From Roseburia sp. (GTDB lineage Bacteria > Bacillota > Clostridia > Lachnospirales > Lachnospiraceae): a stretch of DNA of 33,932 nt. Below the pieces are notes generated by a model that did no database searches, was not told where the DNA came from, and worked only from the letters and a program-made list of their open reading frames with translations. Each line of letters begins with the position of its first letter. Within the stretch, counting starts at the first letter, position 1. The DNA lies in assembly GCA_023667765.1 (NCBI GenBank), contig JAMOZS010000028.1, positions 1 to 33,932 on the forward strand, read 5' to 3'. The translations under genes were made by a program, and so were the position numbers. This document shows positions 18,268 through 26,095 of this stretch, one piece after another.

Positions 18268-18540
18268 CTAGATTCTGTGCATCTGGTCAAAAATTTCTTC
18301 TTTTTGGCACTTGATAACCACGCCAATGTTTTCGCCCAATGCCGCCAGTTCATCCGCCATATCTCCAAAAGCCTTCCTGCTGCTGTTCGTATCAACAATC
18401 ATCATCATGGTGAAAAAACCCTGTACGATTGTCTGGGAAATATCCAGAATATTAATACCGTTCTCCGCAAGATAGGTACATACCTTTGCAATAATACCCA
18501 CAGTATCCCTGCCAACAACAGTAATAATTGTCTTTTTCAT
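18268..18540 (-). CDS. ACT domain protein (UPF0237)
   Basis: The 90-aa product is a single ACT domain: ITVVGRDTVGIIAKVCTYLA (residues 4-23) and NILDISQTIVQGFFTMMMIV. This type of domain usually binds an amino acid or mediates oligomer contacts, as in GcvR. The ATG at 18540 has GAGG 6 nt upstream; the frame start at 18552 does not. It lies 9 nt before the DUF711 gene. Ligand and partner are not evident from the sequence. Confidence 0.92.
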   Translation of the reverse strand: MKKTIITVVGRDTVGIIAKVCTYLAENGINILDISQTIVQGFFTMMMIVDTNSSRKAFGDMADELAALGENIGVVIKCQKEEIFDQMHRI

Positions 18541-18653
18541 CTTTAACCTCATTTCTGCGCGTCCTTTTGCGCATCCTCCAATTATCCTTATCTATCCTAT
18601 TTAACTACAAATCATACCGATTTGCAACTGTTTTATGTCTTATGCAATGCCCT

Positions 18654-19454
18654 CTATGCAATGCTTATCACCCGGGAGGGCTCGTCACGCTTTGCCACCA
18701 TCACACAAAAGTCATTGGCCTGATACGGATTATTACCCATGGTAATCTCCATGCGCACCGCCTCATAAGCCAGCTCCGGCAAATTATTCTCCTTGCTCAG
18801 ATGCCCCAGCACAATCGCCTGCAGTCCATCATGCAATAGCCTGCTCAAAAGCCTGCCTGAATTCTCATTGGAGAGATGTCCCTTATCTCCCAGAATCCGC
18901 TGCTTCAAATAATAGGGATAAGGGCCCGCCTGCAGCATATTCACATCATGATTCGCTTCCAGCAGCAGAGCGTCCATCCCCTTCAGACATTCCACCGTAT
19001 AATCATTATAAACGCCCAGGTCCGTGCAGATTCCCACTTTTTTGTTTCCATAGGCGATACGATATGCCACGGGCTGCGCTGCATCGTGGGAGATACGCAT
19101 GGGATTGATGACTAAATCCTTGATAGTCAGCTTTACATCCTCCTGTACTCTCCGAAACAGCCCTTCGTCAATCCTGCCAATGGCGCCGCACTTCTTTATG
19201 GCCTGAATGGTTCCCTCGGTGGCATAGACGGGAATCTCATATTTGCGGGCCAACACCCCCAGACCGCTGATATGGTCCATATGCTCGTGGGTTATCAGTA
19301 TTCCGTCCAGTTCCTTTCCCGAAAGCCCCAGACTCTTCAGACCGCTTTCCGTTCTCTTACCGCTGATGCCCGCATCCACCAGAAGATGGGTGGCGTCAGA
19401 CCCCACATAGATGCAGTTCCCGCTGCTGCCACTGGCTATACTACATAATCTCAT
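18654..19454 (-). CDS. walJ: MBL-fold metallohydrolase, WalJ/YycJ type
   Basis: This 266-aa metallo-beta-lactamase-fold protein resembles WalJ (YycJ), which is linked in Bacilli to coordination of wall synthesis, division and DNA maintenance. The metal site is complete: THEHMDH (about residues 55-61), an SHDAAQP histidine, the aspartate in ICTDLG and LGHLSKEN. It begins with CSIASGSSGNC, the family N-terminal signature. The start at 19454 overlaps the FtsA-like gene by 14 nt and uses a GGAG inside that gene. In Bacilli the gene belongs to the walRK cluster. Here it sits with polA, coaE and the FtsA-like gene, and the two-component genes in this window are separate from it. Confidence 0.9.
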   Translation of the reverse strand: MRLCSIASGSSGNCIYVGSDATHLLVDAGISGKRTESGLKSLGLSGKELDGILITHEHMDHISGLGVLARKYEIPVYATEGTIQAIKKCGAIGRIDEGLFRRVQEDVKLTIKDLVINPMRISHDAAQPVAYRIAYGNKKVGICTDLGVYNDYTVECLKGMDALLLEANHDVNMLQAGPYPYYLKQRILGDKGHLSNENSGRLLSRLLHDGLQAIVLGHLSKENNLPELAYEAVRMEITMGNNPYQANDFCVMVAKRDEPSRVISIA

Positions 19455-21642
19455 CTTTTTTGCTCCAATAAATTTCTATCACATCACCATTGTGTAAAGC
19501 CTGCATATATTCTGCCGGCTTACCGTTCAGGGTTGTAACGATACTCCGGCCCGCCGGCCGCTTCAAATCAAAATCAATAAAGTCAAATACATCCACAAAG
19601 ACATAGGACTTCTTACCGCTCAGAGTCACAGACTGTCGGTTCACGATAACATAAATCTGAGAGGCAACGGTCTCCGACGGCTTCCCTTCCTGCACAGGTT
19701 CTTCCGCTTGCTCCGATACGGTATTCTTTTCGGATTCCTCAGCCGAACTCTGCACTGACTCCGGCTCCGACGGGGTCACGGACTCGCCGGCATCTTCTGC
19801 CTTATCCGCCTTCCTTTCCGTCTCCTCCGTCTGTGCCTGGGACTCTTCTTCCTCCTCTGTCTGTACCCGGAGCTCTTCTTCCTCCTTTGCAGGCTCCTCG
19901 CTCCAGCTTACCGTGAAATTCTCATAGACTCTGGTATCCCGTCTGGCCGGAGCGTCATTTATTTTAATGTCTCCGCCCAAGGGCACATCCAACAGAGCCG
20001 CTATCTCCTGTACCGTATAATAATTATGAATTTCAATGACATCCCCGTCCTGAATTTCATAAAATTCATTTTCCGCCCTGTCTCCTACCACAGCCTGTCT
20101 GGGCAGAGTGATTTCCGTGCCGTTCACAAATACGTGCAGGGGCTGAGAAAACTCCGCCAAACCGCCTATCTTAAGGCTCGCCGCCTCCCCTGCAGTGGAA
20201 GCCTTTACCTCCACACTGTCCCCATTATGTATCTGAGTGTACATATCCGCAGGCATACCGTTTAAACTAATCATGCTGGTCTCACCCAACTGTCCTCTGG
20301 TCATATGAGACTTGCCATTGACCGTATAAGTAAGAGCGGCCCCCCTCTTAGGGAATAAATCCTCATTGGGGAACTGGGACTGCACCGCCGCATCTGCAAT
20401 CGTCAGTCTGCCATTGTCATACAGCTTGATTCTGGTCTTATTAAATTCCACAAAGATAAAATTATTGCTCTGCTCATAGTAACTGTAACAGATACCGATG
20501 GGCGTCACCATCATGGAGTCCTTACGGGCATTGGAAATCTCAAACTCTATGTTCTGCATGACCTCCTTGCCCCGGATTGCCACACGCTCCTTCACAATAC
20601 CAAGTTCTCCGGCCAGACACTCGGTATAACCCGGCACCATACCGCCGCCTCCCACTACAAACACGGCGCTCACAGGCTTGTCACCGTTTAAATTCCGTAT
20701 CCCCTCCGCCACCTGCTTCGCCATTGTCTCCACAGCAGGCGCCAGTAGATTCAGTACCTCCGCCGCGGTAATCGTCTGGGGCAGTCCGATAATATCCTCA
20801 TATTCAATGATATCCTGATTGCCTGCCGCCCGCTTTATCTTTTCCGCCGTCTCAAACTCTACCAGACAATGCTGCACAATTATCTCCGTCAGACTGTCCC
20901 CCGCCACCGGAATCATGCCATAGGCGGTAATCGTTCCATCCTTGGTGATACAGATATCACTGGTGCCGGCTCCCACGTCCACAAGAGCCATATTCAGCAT
21001 CCTGAACTTCTCCGGTATCGCAACCTGTATGGCGGCAATGGGCTCCAGCGTCAGATTCGCCACCCTCAGGCCTGCCAGCTCCACAGCCTTATATAAGCCG
21101 TCCACCACATCATCCGGCAAGAACGTACCAATCAAATCAATAGCTATCGTCTTTGCCTTATGCCCTTCCAGATTTCCAATCTGATACCCGTTCATATAAT
21201 AACGCATAGGCGTGTATCCCACGCAGTAGAACTTCACGTCCGTATCATTGCTGTTCTGGAATTCCTCGTAAGCCTTCTCCACTCCCAGCGTGGAAAGGGC
21301 ATAGATGTCCTCCTCGTTGATTTCCTTCTCATTGTCAAAGCTCTGCTCCACATAAGTGGTCACCGTGCGCAGCACACGCCCTGCCGCCGCAATACAGACA
21401 TCCGTAAGCTCTCTGCCAAGGTCCTCCTCCAGCTGCTGCTTTACCAGTGTAATGGACTCAGCCACCTTGCCGATATCATGTATCTGCCCGTCCAGCATGG
21501 CCCGGGTCTCATGCTCCTTGCTGCGCTGGGCCATGACCCTGAATTTGCCTCCGCTTAATTGTCCCACGGTTCCTACAATACTTCTTGTGCCGATATCCAG
21601 GCCGAATACCAGCTGTCCCTGTTTCTCCCTTACTCCTGCCAT
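19441..21642 (-). CDS. FtsA-like actin-family ATPase with a long C-terminal extension
   Basis: The first ~390 of 733 residues form an actin/FtsA-type ATPase. Phosphate-1 is FGLDIGTRSIVG (13-24), an inserted SHS2-like domain lies at about 85-195, phosphate-2 is VDVGAGTSD (221-229) and the adenosine motif is VVGGGGMVPGY (329-339). Canonical FtsA is near 420 residues and ends in an amphipathic membrane helix; none is seen here. Instead, residues 434-480 and 503-575 form two strand-rich modules. They are followed by an acidic linker of Glu/Ser/Thr/Gln (about 582-660) and a third module (663-726). Modules 1 and 3 share the pattern xLNGxPAxxxxxxHNGDxxEx. The start at 21642 has GGAGG and overlaps coaE by 13 nt. 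It is probably a cytoplasmic cytoskeletal or scaffold protein distinct from divisome FtsA; the role is inferred. Confidence 0.85.
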   Translation of the reverse strand: MAGVREKQGQLVFGLDIGTRSIVGTVGQLSGGKFRVMAQRSKEHETRAMLDGQIHDIGKVAESITLVKQQLEEDLGRELTDVCIAAAGRVLRTVTTYVEQSFDNEKEINEEDIYALSTLGVEKAYEEFQNSNDTDVKFYCVGYTPMRYYMNGYQIGNLEGHKAKTIAIDLIGTFLPDDVVDGLYKAVELAGLRVANLTLEPIAAIQVAIPEKFRMLNMALVDVGAGTSDICITKDGTITAYGMIPVAGDSLTEIIVQHCLVEFETAEKIKRAAGNQDIIEYEDIIGLPQTITAAEVLNLLAPAVETMAKQVAEGIRNLNGDKPVSAVFVVGGGGMVPGYTECLAGELGIVKERVAIRGKEVMQNIEFEISNARKDSMMVTPIGICYSYYEQSNNFIFVEFNKTRIKLYDNGRLTIADAAVQSQFPNEDLFPKRGAALTYTVNGKSHMTRGQLGETSMISLNGMPADMYTQIHNGDSVEVKASTAGEAASLKIGGLAEFSQPLHVFVNGTEITLPRQAVVGDRAENEFYEIQDGDVIEIHNYYTVQEIAALLDVPLGGDIKINDAPARRDTRVYENFTVSWSEEPAKEEEELRVQTEEEEESQAQTEETERKADKAEDAGESVTPSEPESVQSSAEESEKNTVSEQAEEPVQEGKPSETVASQIYVIVNRQSVTLSGKKSYVFVDVFDFIDFDLKRPAGRSIVTTLNGKPAEYMQALHNGDVIEIYWSKKDEIM

Positions 21643-22235
21643 GTAAAAGCCTCCAGTTTCTTATCTATTTGACGATAGGCCTCCGCCAGACTGCCGCTGT
21701 TATCTATCACAAAATCACTGGTCCTGCGAAATTGCTCCTCCGTAAGCTGATTTTGCATAATCTGCCTAATCTTTTCCTCCGTGTATCCCCGGGTTTCCAG
21801 AAGTCTCCTCCTGCGGCTCTCCTCGTCCGCATAGACATACCACATCTCGTCTACCAGTTCCCCGTACCCCGTTTCTATTAACAGCGCCGCCTCCACAAAA
21901 AACAGCTCCGCCTTTCCCCCGGCACGGGCTGCCTCCAGACGCTCCAGCAAATATTCCTGAACCGCCGGATGCACAATTTCATTCACCTGCTGTAGCAGCT
22001 CCCTGTCGGCAAAGATTTTCGCCGCCATTTTTCTTCTGTCAAACTCTCCGTCCGCAAGAAGCGTATCCTCCCCGAGAAGCGCCGTCAGACGTTTAAAGCA
22101 TTCCGTGCCGGATTTCTTCACCTCATGGGCCACCTCATCCGCCAGATAAATTTCACATAAATAATGTTTCCTGATATAATTCAGTATCTCGGATTTACCG
22201 GCGCCCACTCCGCCCGTTATTCCTATAAATTTCAT
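21630..22235 (-). CDS. coaE: Dephospho-CoA kinase
   Basis: CoaE phosphorylates dephospho-CoA on the ribose 3'-OH, the last step of coenzyme A synthesis. The 201-aa length is typical. The P-loop GGVGAGKS is at residues 7-14, followed by the YLADEVAHEV Walker-B-like segment, IVHPAV and a lid region rich in Arg (EESRRRRLLETRGYTEE). I chose MKFIGITGG at 22235, 13 nt after the polA stop, with a purine-rich AGAGGGA site. Upstream in-frame starts lie within the polA stop region. It is flanked by polA and the FtsA-like gene with gaps or overlaps of a few bases. Confidence 0.95.
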   Translation of the reverse strand: MKFIGITGGVGAGKSEILNYIRKHYLCEIYLADEVAHEVKKSGTECFKRLTALLGEDTLLADGEFDRRKMAAKIFADRELLQQVNEIVHPAVQEYLLERLEAARAGGKAELFFVEAALLIETGYGELVDEMWYVYADEESRRRRLLETRGYTEEKIRQIMQNQLTEEQFRRTSDFVIDNSGSLAEAYRQIDKKLEAFTWQE

Positions 22236-22248
22236 TTTCCCTCTCATC

Positions 22249-24996
22249 CTACTTGGCTTCAAACCAGTTTTCCCCGCTGTGTACGTCTACCTCTAAAGTG
22301 ACTGCCAGCTCTGCCGCCTCCTTCATATTGTCCACAAGAAGCGCTCTCACCTGCTCCTCCTCATCCTTCCAGGCTTCAATCAGAAGCTCGTCATGCACCT
22401 GCAATATCAGCCGGGAGCGAAGCCCGTTCTCCTTCAGAGCCCTCCACACCTTAATCATGGCAATCTTGATAATATCCGCCGCCGTACCCTGAATCGGGGA
22501 ATTCATTGCCACACGCTCTCCGAAGGAACGCTGCATAAAATTGGAGGAGTTAAGCTCCGGCACCGGACGCCGTCTGCCAAACATGGTAACGGAATATCCC
22601 CTTTCCTTCGTATCCGACACCAGCCTGTCCAAAAACTCCTTCACCTTCGGATAAGTGGCAAAATACTGCTTAATATACTGAGCCGCTTCCTTGGGGCTGA
22701 TACTCAAATCCTGGCTTAAACCAAAGGAGCTGATGCCGTATACAATACCGAAATTCACCGCCTTGGCATTTCTCCTCTGCAAATCCGTTACCTCTTCAAA
22801 AGGCGTGTGAAATACATTCGCCGCCGTAATCCTGTGAATGTCCTCATCCATACGATAAGCCTCTATCAGCTGTTCGTCTCCGCTCATATGAGCCAGCACC
22901 CGAAGCTCAATCTGGGAATAATCCGCATCCAGAAAGACACAGCCCTCCCTGGGTACGAACACCTTGCGAATGCGTCTGCCCAGCTCCATGCGCATGGGAA
23001 TATTCTGGAGATTCGGCTCCGTAGAGCTGATACGCCCCGTGGCCGTAATCGTCTGATGAAAACTTGTGTGAATTCTCTCATCCTCACCGATACAAGCCGC
23101 CAACCCATCCGCATAGGTAGACTTTAATTTCGTCAACCCTCTATACTCCAAAATCTCGTTCACAATAGGATAATCCCCGGAAAGCTTCTCCAAAACATCC
23201 GCCGCCGTAGAATATCCGGTCTTTGTTTTCTTGCCGCCGGGAAGCTTTAAATCCTCAAAGAGCACCTCCCCCAGCTGCTTGGGAGAAAGAATATTAAAGG
23301 ACCGGCCGGCCTTCTCCTGAATGGATCTTTCCAGCTCCTCAATCCGGGTTATCAAGGCGTCTCCATAAGCCTTGAGCTCCTCCCGCTTCACGATGACGCC
23401 CTCCCTTTCCATATCATAAAGCACCAGAGACAAGGGCATCTCTATCTCACTCATCAGAATGTCCATACCTGTCTGCTTCAATTTATCGGCAAGAACGGGA
23501 GCGGACCTTCTGACCACATAGGCCCCGTAGCAGTAATACTCCATCGCCCTCTTTGGCTCCTCGGCAAGCAGCTCCAGGGGCTTACGTTTACCGAATACCT
23601 CCCCCCGCCCGGGAATCATCATGCCCAGATACTCCGACGCTATGGCTTCTATATCATAATCATTTTTCAGGGGGTTCAGCAAATACGCCCCAATCAATAT
23701 ATCAAAATAATTATCCGTGCTATCCCGATATAAATAATCATACTGATTCTTTATATCAAATACTGCCGTCTGCCCTTTCCTGTTACGGGAAAAATCCCTC
23801 AAGGCTTCCGCCAGCATCCGCTGCCCGGCTGTTTCTCCCTCCTGCTCCTCAAAAGAAGCCTCCGGCAGACTCAGCCTTCCGTCCGCCCCCTCTAAAAAGG
23901 ACAGCTGCCGCTCTTCCTGCTTCGCTTCCCCACGGTTGTCCGTCTGATAAAAAAAGGTGTCCTGCTCTGACAGGGACAAAGCTAATCCGTATAACTTTCC
24001 CCCCTGTAATACCGGCATCAGACCTGCCACCTCCACCGTTTCAGCCTGTTTCAGCGCCTGTATACATTCCTCTATTGTCTCAAGTCTCTGAAAGCTGCCT
24101 GCCACGGCGCTCTCCCGCTCTGTATTCTCCTGATTAAAACGACTCAGAATATTCTTAAATTCCAGCTTTTTAAATAATGCATATGCCTCTTTAGTGTAGT
24201 AGCCCTCCGCCCGGGCCGCCTCATAATCCAGCTGCAGATTACAGTCTGTCTTAATCGTTGCCAGTATCTTACTTAAATCCGCCAGCCCTCTGTTTTCCTT
24301 CAGCGTCTCCCGAATGCTCTTCTTTGAAATTTCTTCCACATGAGCATAAATATTATCAAGGGAGCCATACTGCACCATCAGCTCCGTAGCAGTCTTGGTT
24401 CCTACCTTAGGCACGCCGGGAATATTGTCGGACGCATCTCCCATCAAAGCCTTCAGTTCAATAAATTGCAGAGGAGTGACCTGATAGGCAGCCTTTACAT
24501 CCTCTGCATAATAATCCTCTATCTCCGTACGGCCCTGCTTTGTCTTAGGGATACGAATTTTAATCTTGTCCGTGGCAATCTGGAGCAAATCCCTGTCCCC
24601 CGACACCAGCGACACCAACAGCCCGTCCTGCTCCGCTTTTTTTGCCAGAGTCCCCAGAATATCATCAGCCTCCAGCCCCGGGCACTCCATAATTACCACC
24701 TGCATTGCCTGAAGCACCTCTTTCATAACCGGCACCTGCTCCCTCAGCTCCTCAGGCATGGCCTTTCTGGTTCCCTTATAAGCCTCATACATCTCATGGC
24801 GAAAGGTTTTGGCATGTACGTCAAAGGCTACTGCAAGATAATCCGGCTTTTCTTCCTCCAATATCTTAAACATAATATTCAAAAAGCCATATATCGCATT
24901 GGTATGCAGTCCCTGAGCGTTTGTCAGCTCCGACACCCCATAAAAGGCCCTGTTCAATATACTATGTCCATCTATCAATACCAGTCTTTGTTCCAT
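22249..24996 (-). CDS. polA: DNA polymerase I
   Basis: This 915-aa repair and replication polymerase has an N-terminal 5' nuclease domain (VLIDGHSILNRAFYG, ECPGLEADDILG, KALMGDASDNIPGVPKVG). The middle region sits where the 3'-5' exonuclease would be. The C-terminal polymerase domain has motif A DADYSQIELRVLAH, motif B RRNAKAVNFGIVYG and motif C QVHDELLIEA. The Exo I Asp-x-Glu pair is absent from the middle domain (GLMPVLQGGKLYGLAL in its place), so proofreading is probably lost, as in Bst-type enzymes. The ATG at 24996 has GGAG 8 nt upstream. The frame to 25038 overlaps the preceding small gene and does not look like PolA. Confidence 0.97.
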   Translation of the reverse strand: MEQRLVLIDGHSILNRAFYGVSELTNAQGLHTNAIYGFLNIMFKILEEEKPDYLAVAFDVHAKTFRHEMYEAYKGTRKAMPEELREQVPVMKEVLQAMQVVIMECPGLEADDILGTLAKKAEQDGLLVSLVSGDRDLLQIATDKIKIRIPKTKQGRTEIEDYYAEDVKAAYQVTPLQFIELKALMGDASDNIPGVPKVGTKTATELMVQYGSLDNIYAHVEEISKKSIRETLKENRGLADLSKILATIKTDCNLQLDYEAARAEGYYTKEAYALFKKLEFKNILSRFNQENTERESAVAGSFQRLETIEECIQALKQAETVEVAGLMPVLQGGKLYGLALSLSEQDTFFYQTDNRGEAKQEERQLSFLEGADGRLSLPEASFEEQEGETAGQRMLAEALRDFSRNRKGQTAVFDIKNQYDYLYRDSTDNYFDILIGAYLLNPLKNDYDIEAIASEYLGMMIPGRGEVFGKRKPLELLAEEPKRAMEYYCYGAYVVRRSAPVLADKLKQTGMDILMSEIEMPLSLVLYDMEREGVIVKREELKAYGDALITRIEELERSIQEKAGRSFNILSPKQLGEVLFEDLKLPGGKKTKTGYSTAADVLEKLSGDYPIVNEILEYRGLTKLKSTYADGLAACIGEDERIHTSFHQTITATGRISSTEPNLQNIPMRMELGRRIRKVFVPREGCVFLDADYSQIELRVLAHMSGDEQLIEAYRMDEDIHRITAANVFHTPFEEVTDLQRRNAKAVNFGIVYGISSFGLSQDLSISPKEAAQYIKQYFATYPKVKEFLDRLVSDTKERGYSVTMFGRRRPVPELNSSNFMQRSFGERVAMNSPIQGTAADIIKIAMIKVWRALKENGLRSRLILQVHDELLIEAWKDEEEQVRALLVDNMKEAAELAVTLEVDVHSGENWFEAK

Positions 24997-25022
24997 GCTT
25001 ACTGCTCCGTTCCTGTATCCGA

Positions 25023-25343
25023 TTATATAAGAAGCCATACGACAGCCGCCGCGATAAAGGCTACCGCAAAAAATTCAAACAACATACCAATGCCCAGAAT
25101 ACACTGATGCCATTTTCTCTTCTTTTTGGCATCAAGCAAGCGCGCCTCCAACTCCTTGTATAAGTCAAAGGCATCTCCTTCCTCCAGACGCTGCATTCCC
25201 TCCGTCACCAGAAACTGTATCGTCAGCTCCTCTTTACACCTCTCACAGGAGGACATATGCCCGTCAAACTCCTTCAGCGTCTCATAATCCATCTTCTGTT
25301 TTATAAAATCCGGTATCCTTTTTTCAAACTCTTTACAGTTCAT
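25023..25343 (-). CDS. Small membrane protein with an anti-sigma-type zinc finger
   Basis: The 106-aa protein has a ZAS-like finger near the N-terminus: Cys3, then His29-x3-Cys33-x2-Cys36 (GHMSSCERCKEEL). A charged stretch follows, then one transmembrane helix at about residues 81-105, which ends the protein. This is the layout of short zinc-binding anti-sigma factors (cytoplasmic finger, membrane tether), but the periplasmic domain is missing and no sigma factor gene is adjacent. It lies 26 nt upstream of polA and is probably co-transcribed. The ribosome binding site before 25343 is weak. Function is unproven. Confidence 0.8.
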   Translation of the reverse strand: MNCKEFEKRIPDFIKQKMDYETLKEFDGHMSSCERCKEELTIQFLVTEGMQRLEEGDAFDLYKELEARLLDAKKKRKWHQCILGIGMLFEFFAVAFIAAAVVWLLI

Positions 25344-25413
25344 GCCGTTCTAATACCTGCCAATACGATGCTTCAATCTATGATAGTATATCCCATTCTT
25401 TTGCTTTATTTTT

Positions 25414-25432
25414 AATCATACATCATATGATT
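25414..25432 (-). other. AT-rich hairpin in front of the zinc-finger gene
   Basis: A perfect 7-bp inverted repeat (AATCATA/TATGATT, 5-nt loop) lies in the 124-nt gap between the 75-aa gene and the zinc-finger gene. It sits about 25 nt before a TATACT -10-like box (25390-25385). It could be a weak terminator or an operator; there is no GC-rich stem or proper T-run. Confidence 0.4.
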
Positions 25433-25467
25433 GAAAATAGCTAGTAAAAACAAAGCTTTTCTTCCTT

Positions 25468-25695
25468 TTAAGAGTTCATATGCCCCAGACTGCGCAAAAG
25501 CTCCAAATCACTTGCCTGAAGTTTCAGACTGGTCTCTATCCTTTCACCCTCCGGAGTTGTGACAATGATTTCCACCACGCTGTCCTCCCGCAGTCCCTTT
25601 CCGGCTACCGCCTTACAAAAGGCCGGAAACTTCGGATGATTCCCCTTAAAGATGTTCCACGCCCCCATCGCCCTCATCATGCTGCCCATATCCAT
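25468..25695 (-). CDS. Small conserved-looking protein of unknown function
   Basis: I do not recognise this 75-aa protein. It starts with a Met-rich segment (MDMGSMMRAMGAW), has a short helix-like middle (NHPKFPAFCKAVAGKG), a two-strand region with EIIVTTPEGERIETSLKLQ, and a C-terminal helix (SDLELLRSLGHMNS). The ATG at 25695 has GGAGG 5 nt upstream, and this decides the start over TTG 25731. It has no signal peptide or membrane helix, so it is probably cytosolic. It lies between a tRNA gene and the zinc-finger gene on the same strand. Confidence 0.7.
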   Translation of the reverse strand: MDMGSMMRAMGAWNIFKGNHPKFPAFCKAVAGKGLREDSVVEIIVTTPEGERIETSLKLQASDLELLRSLGHMNS

Positions 25696-25850
25696 GGTTT
25701 CCTCCATTCTGCGCTGCTCAAGCATGCACAATCACAAAACAGCCTTCCTGTGACCGATAATTTGTCCTCACATAAATATAGCATAAAATTACCCCTTACA
25801 GCAACCAGATTCTTGCCGCAGGGGGTTCTATGATTCTTTCTTATACGACA

Positions 25851-25894
25851 AAGGACGCAAAACCTGAACCACTCGTGTTCTGCTTTGCGCCCTT
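25851..25894 (-). other. Long hairpin directly downstream of tRNA-Leu
   Basis: Arms AAGGGCGCAAA (25894-25884) and TTTGCGTCCTT (25861-25851) form an 11-bp stem with one G-U pair, starting 4 nt after the tRNA 3' end. No T-run follows. It is probably a processing or partial termination signal for the tRNA transcript. Confidence 0.55.
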
Positions 25895-25897
25895 CCA

Positions 25898-25980
25898 TGC
25901 CGGCAGCGGGACTTGAACCCGCACGTGGTTGCCCACAACAGATTTTGAGTCTGCCTCGTCTGCCATTCCGACACGCCGGC
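25898..25980 (-). tRNA. tRNA-Leu (anticodon CAA)
   Basis: The minus strand folds as an 83-nt class II tRNA. The acceptor GCCGGCG pairs with TGCCGGC, with A as discriminator. The anticodon stem GCAGA/TCTGT encloses the loop CTCAAAA with anticodon CAA. A long variable arm (TGTGGGCAACCACG) is typical of tRNA-Leu, and the T arm is CGGGTTCAAGTCCCG. The CCA end is not encoded. It reads UUG codons. Confidence 0.95.
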
Positions 25981-26020
25981 TTATTATCTATGCTGCAATC
26001 CTTCTCTCGCAACAAAAGCT

Positions 26021-26049
26021 ATTGTAGCATAGTTTTATTCATTTTACAA
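26021..26049 (-). promoter_or_regulatory. Promoter of tRNA-Leu
   Basis: On the minus strand TTGTAA (26049-26044) and TACAAT (26026-26021) are 17 nt apart. Transcription would start about 33 nt before the tRNA. Confidence 0.75.
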
Positions 26050-26095
26050 GTCATTTTTTCATCTTTTTATCATTCAATTCAACCACACAAAACGA

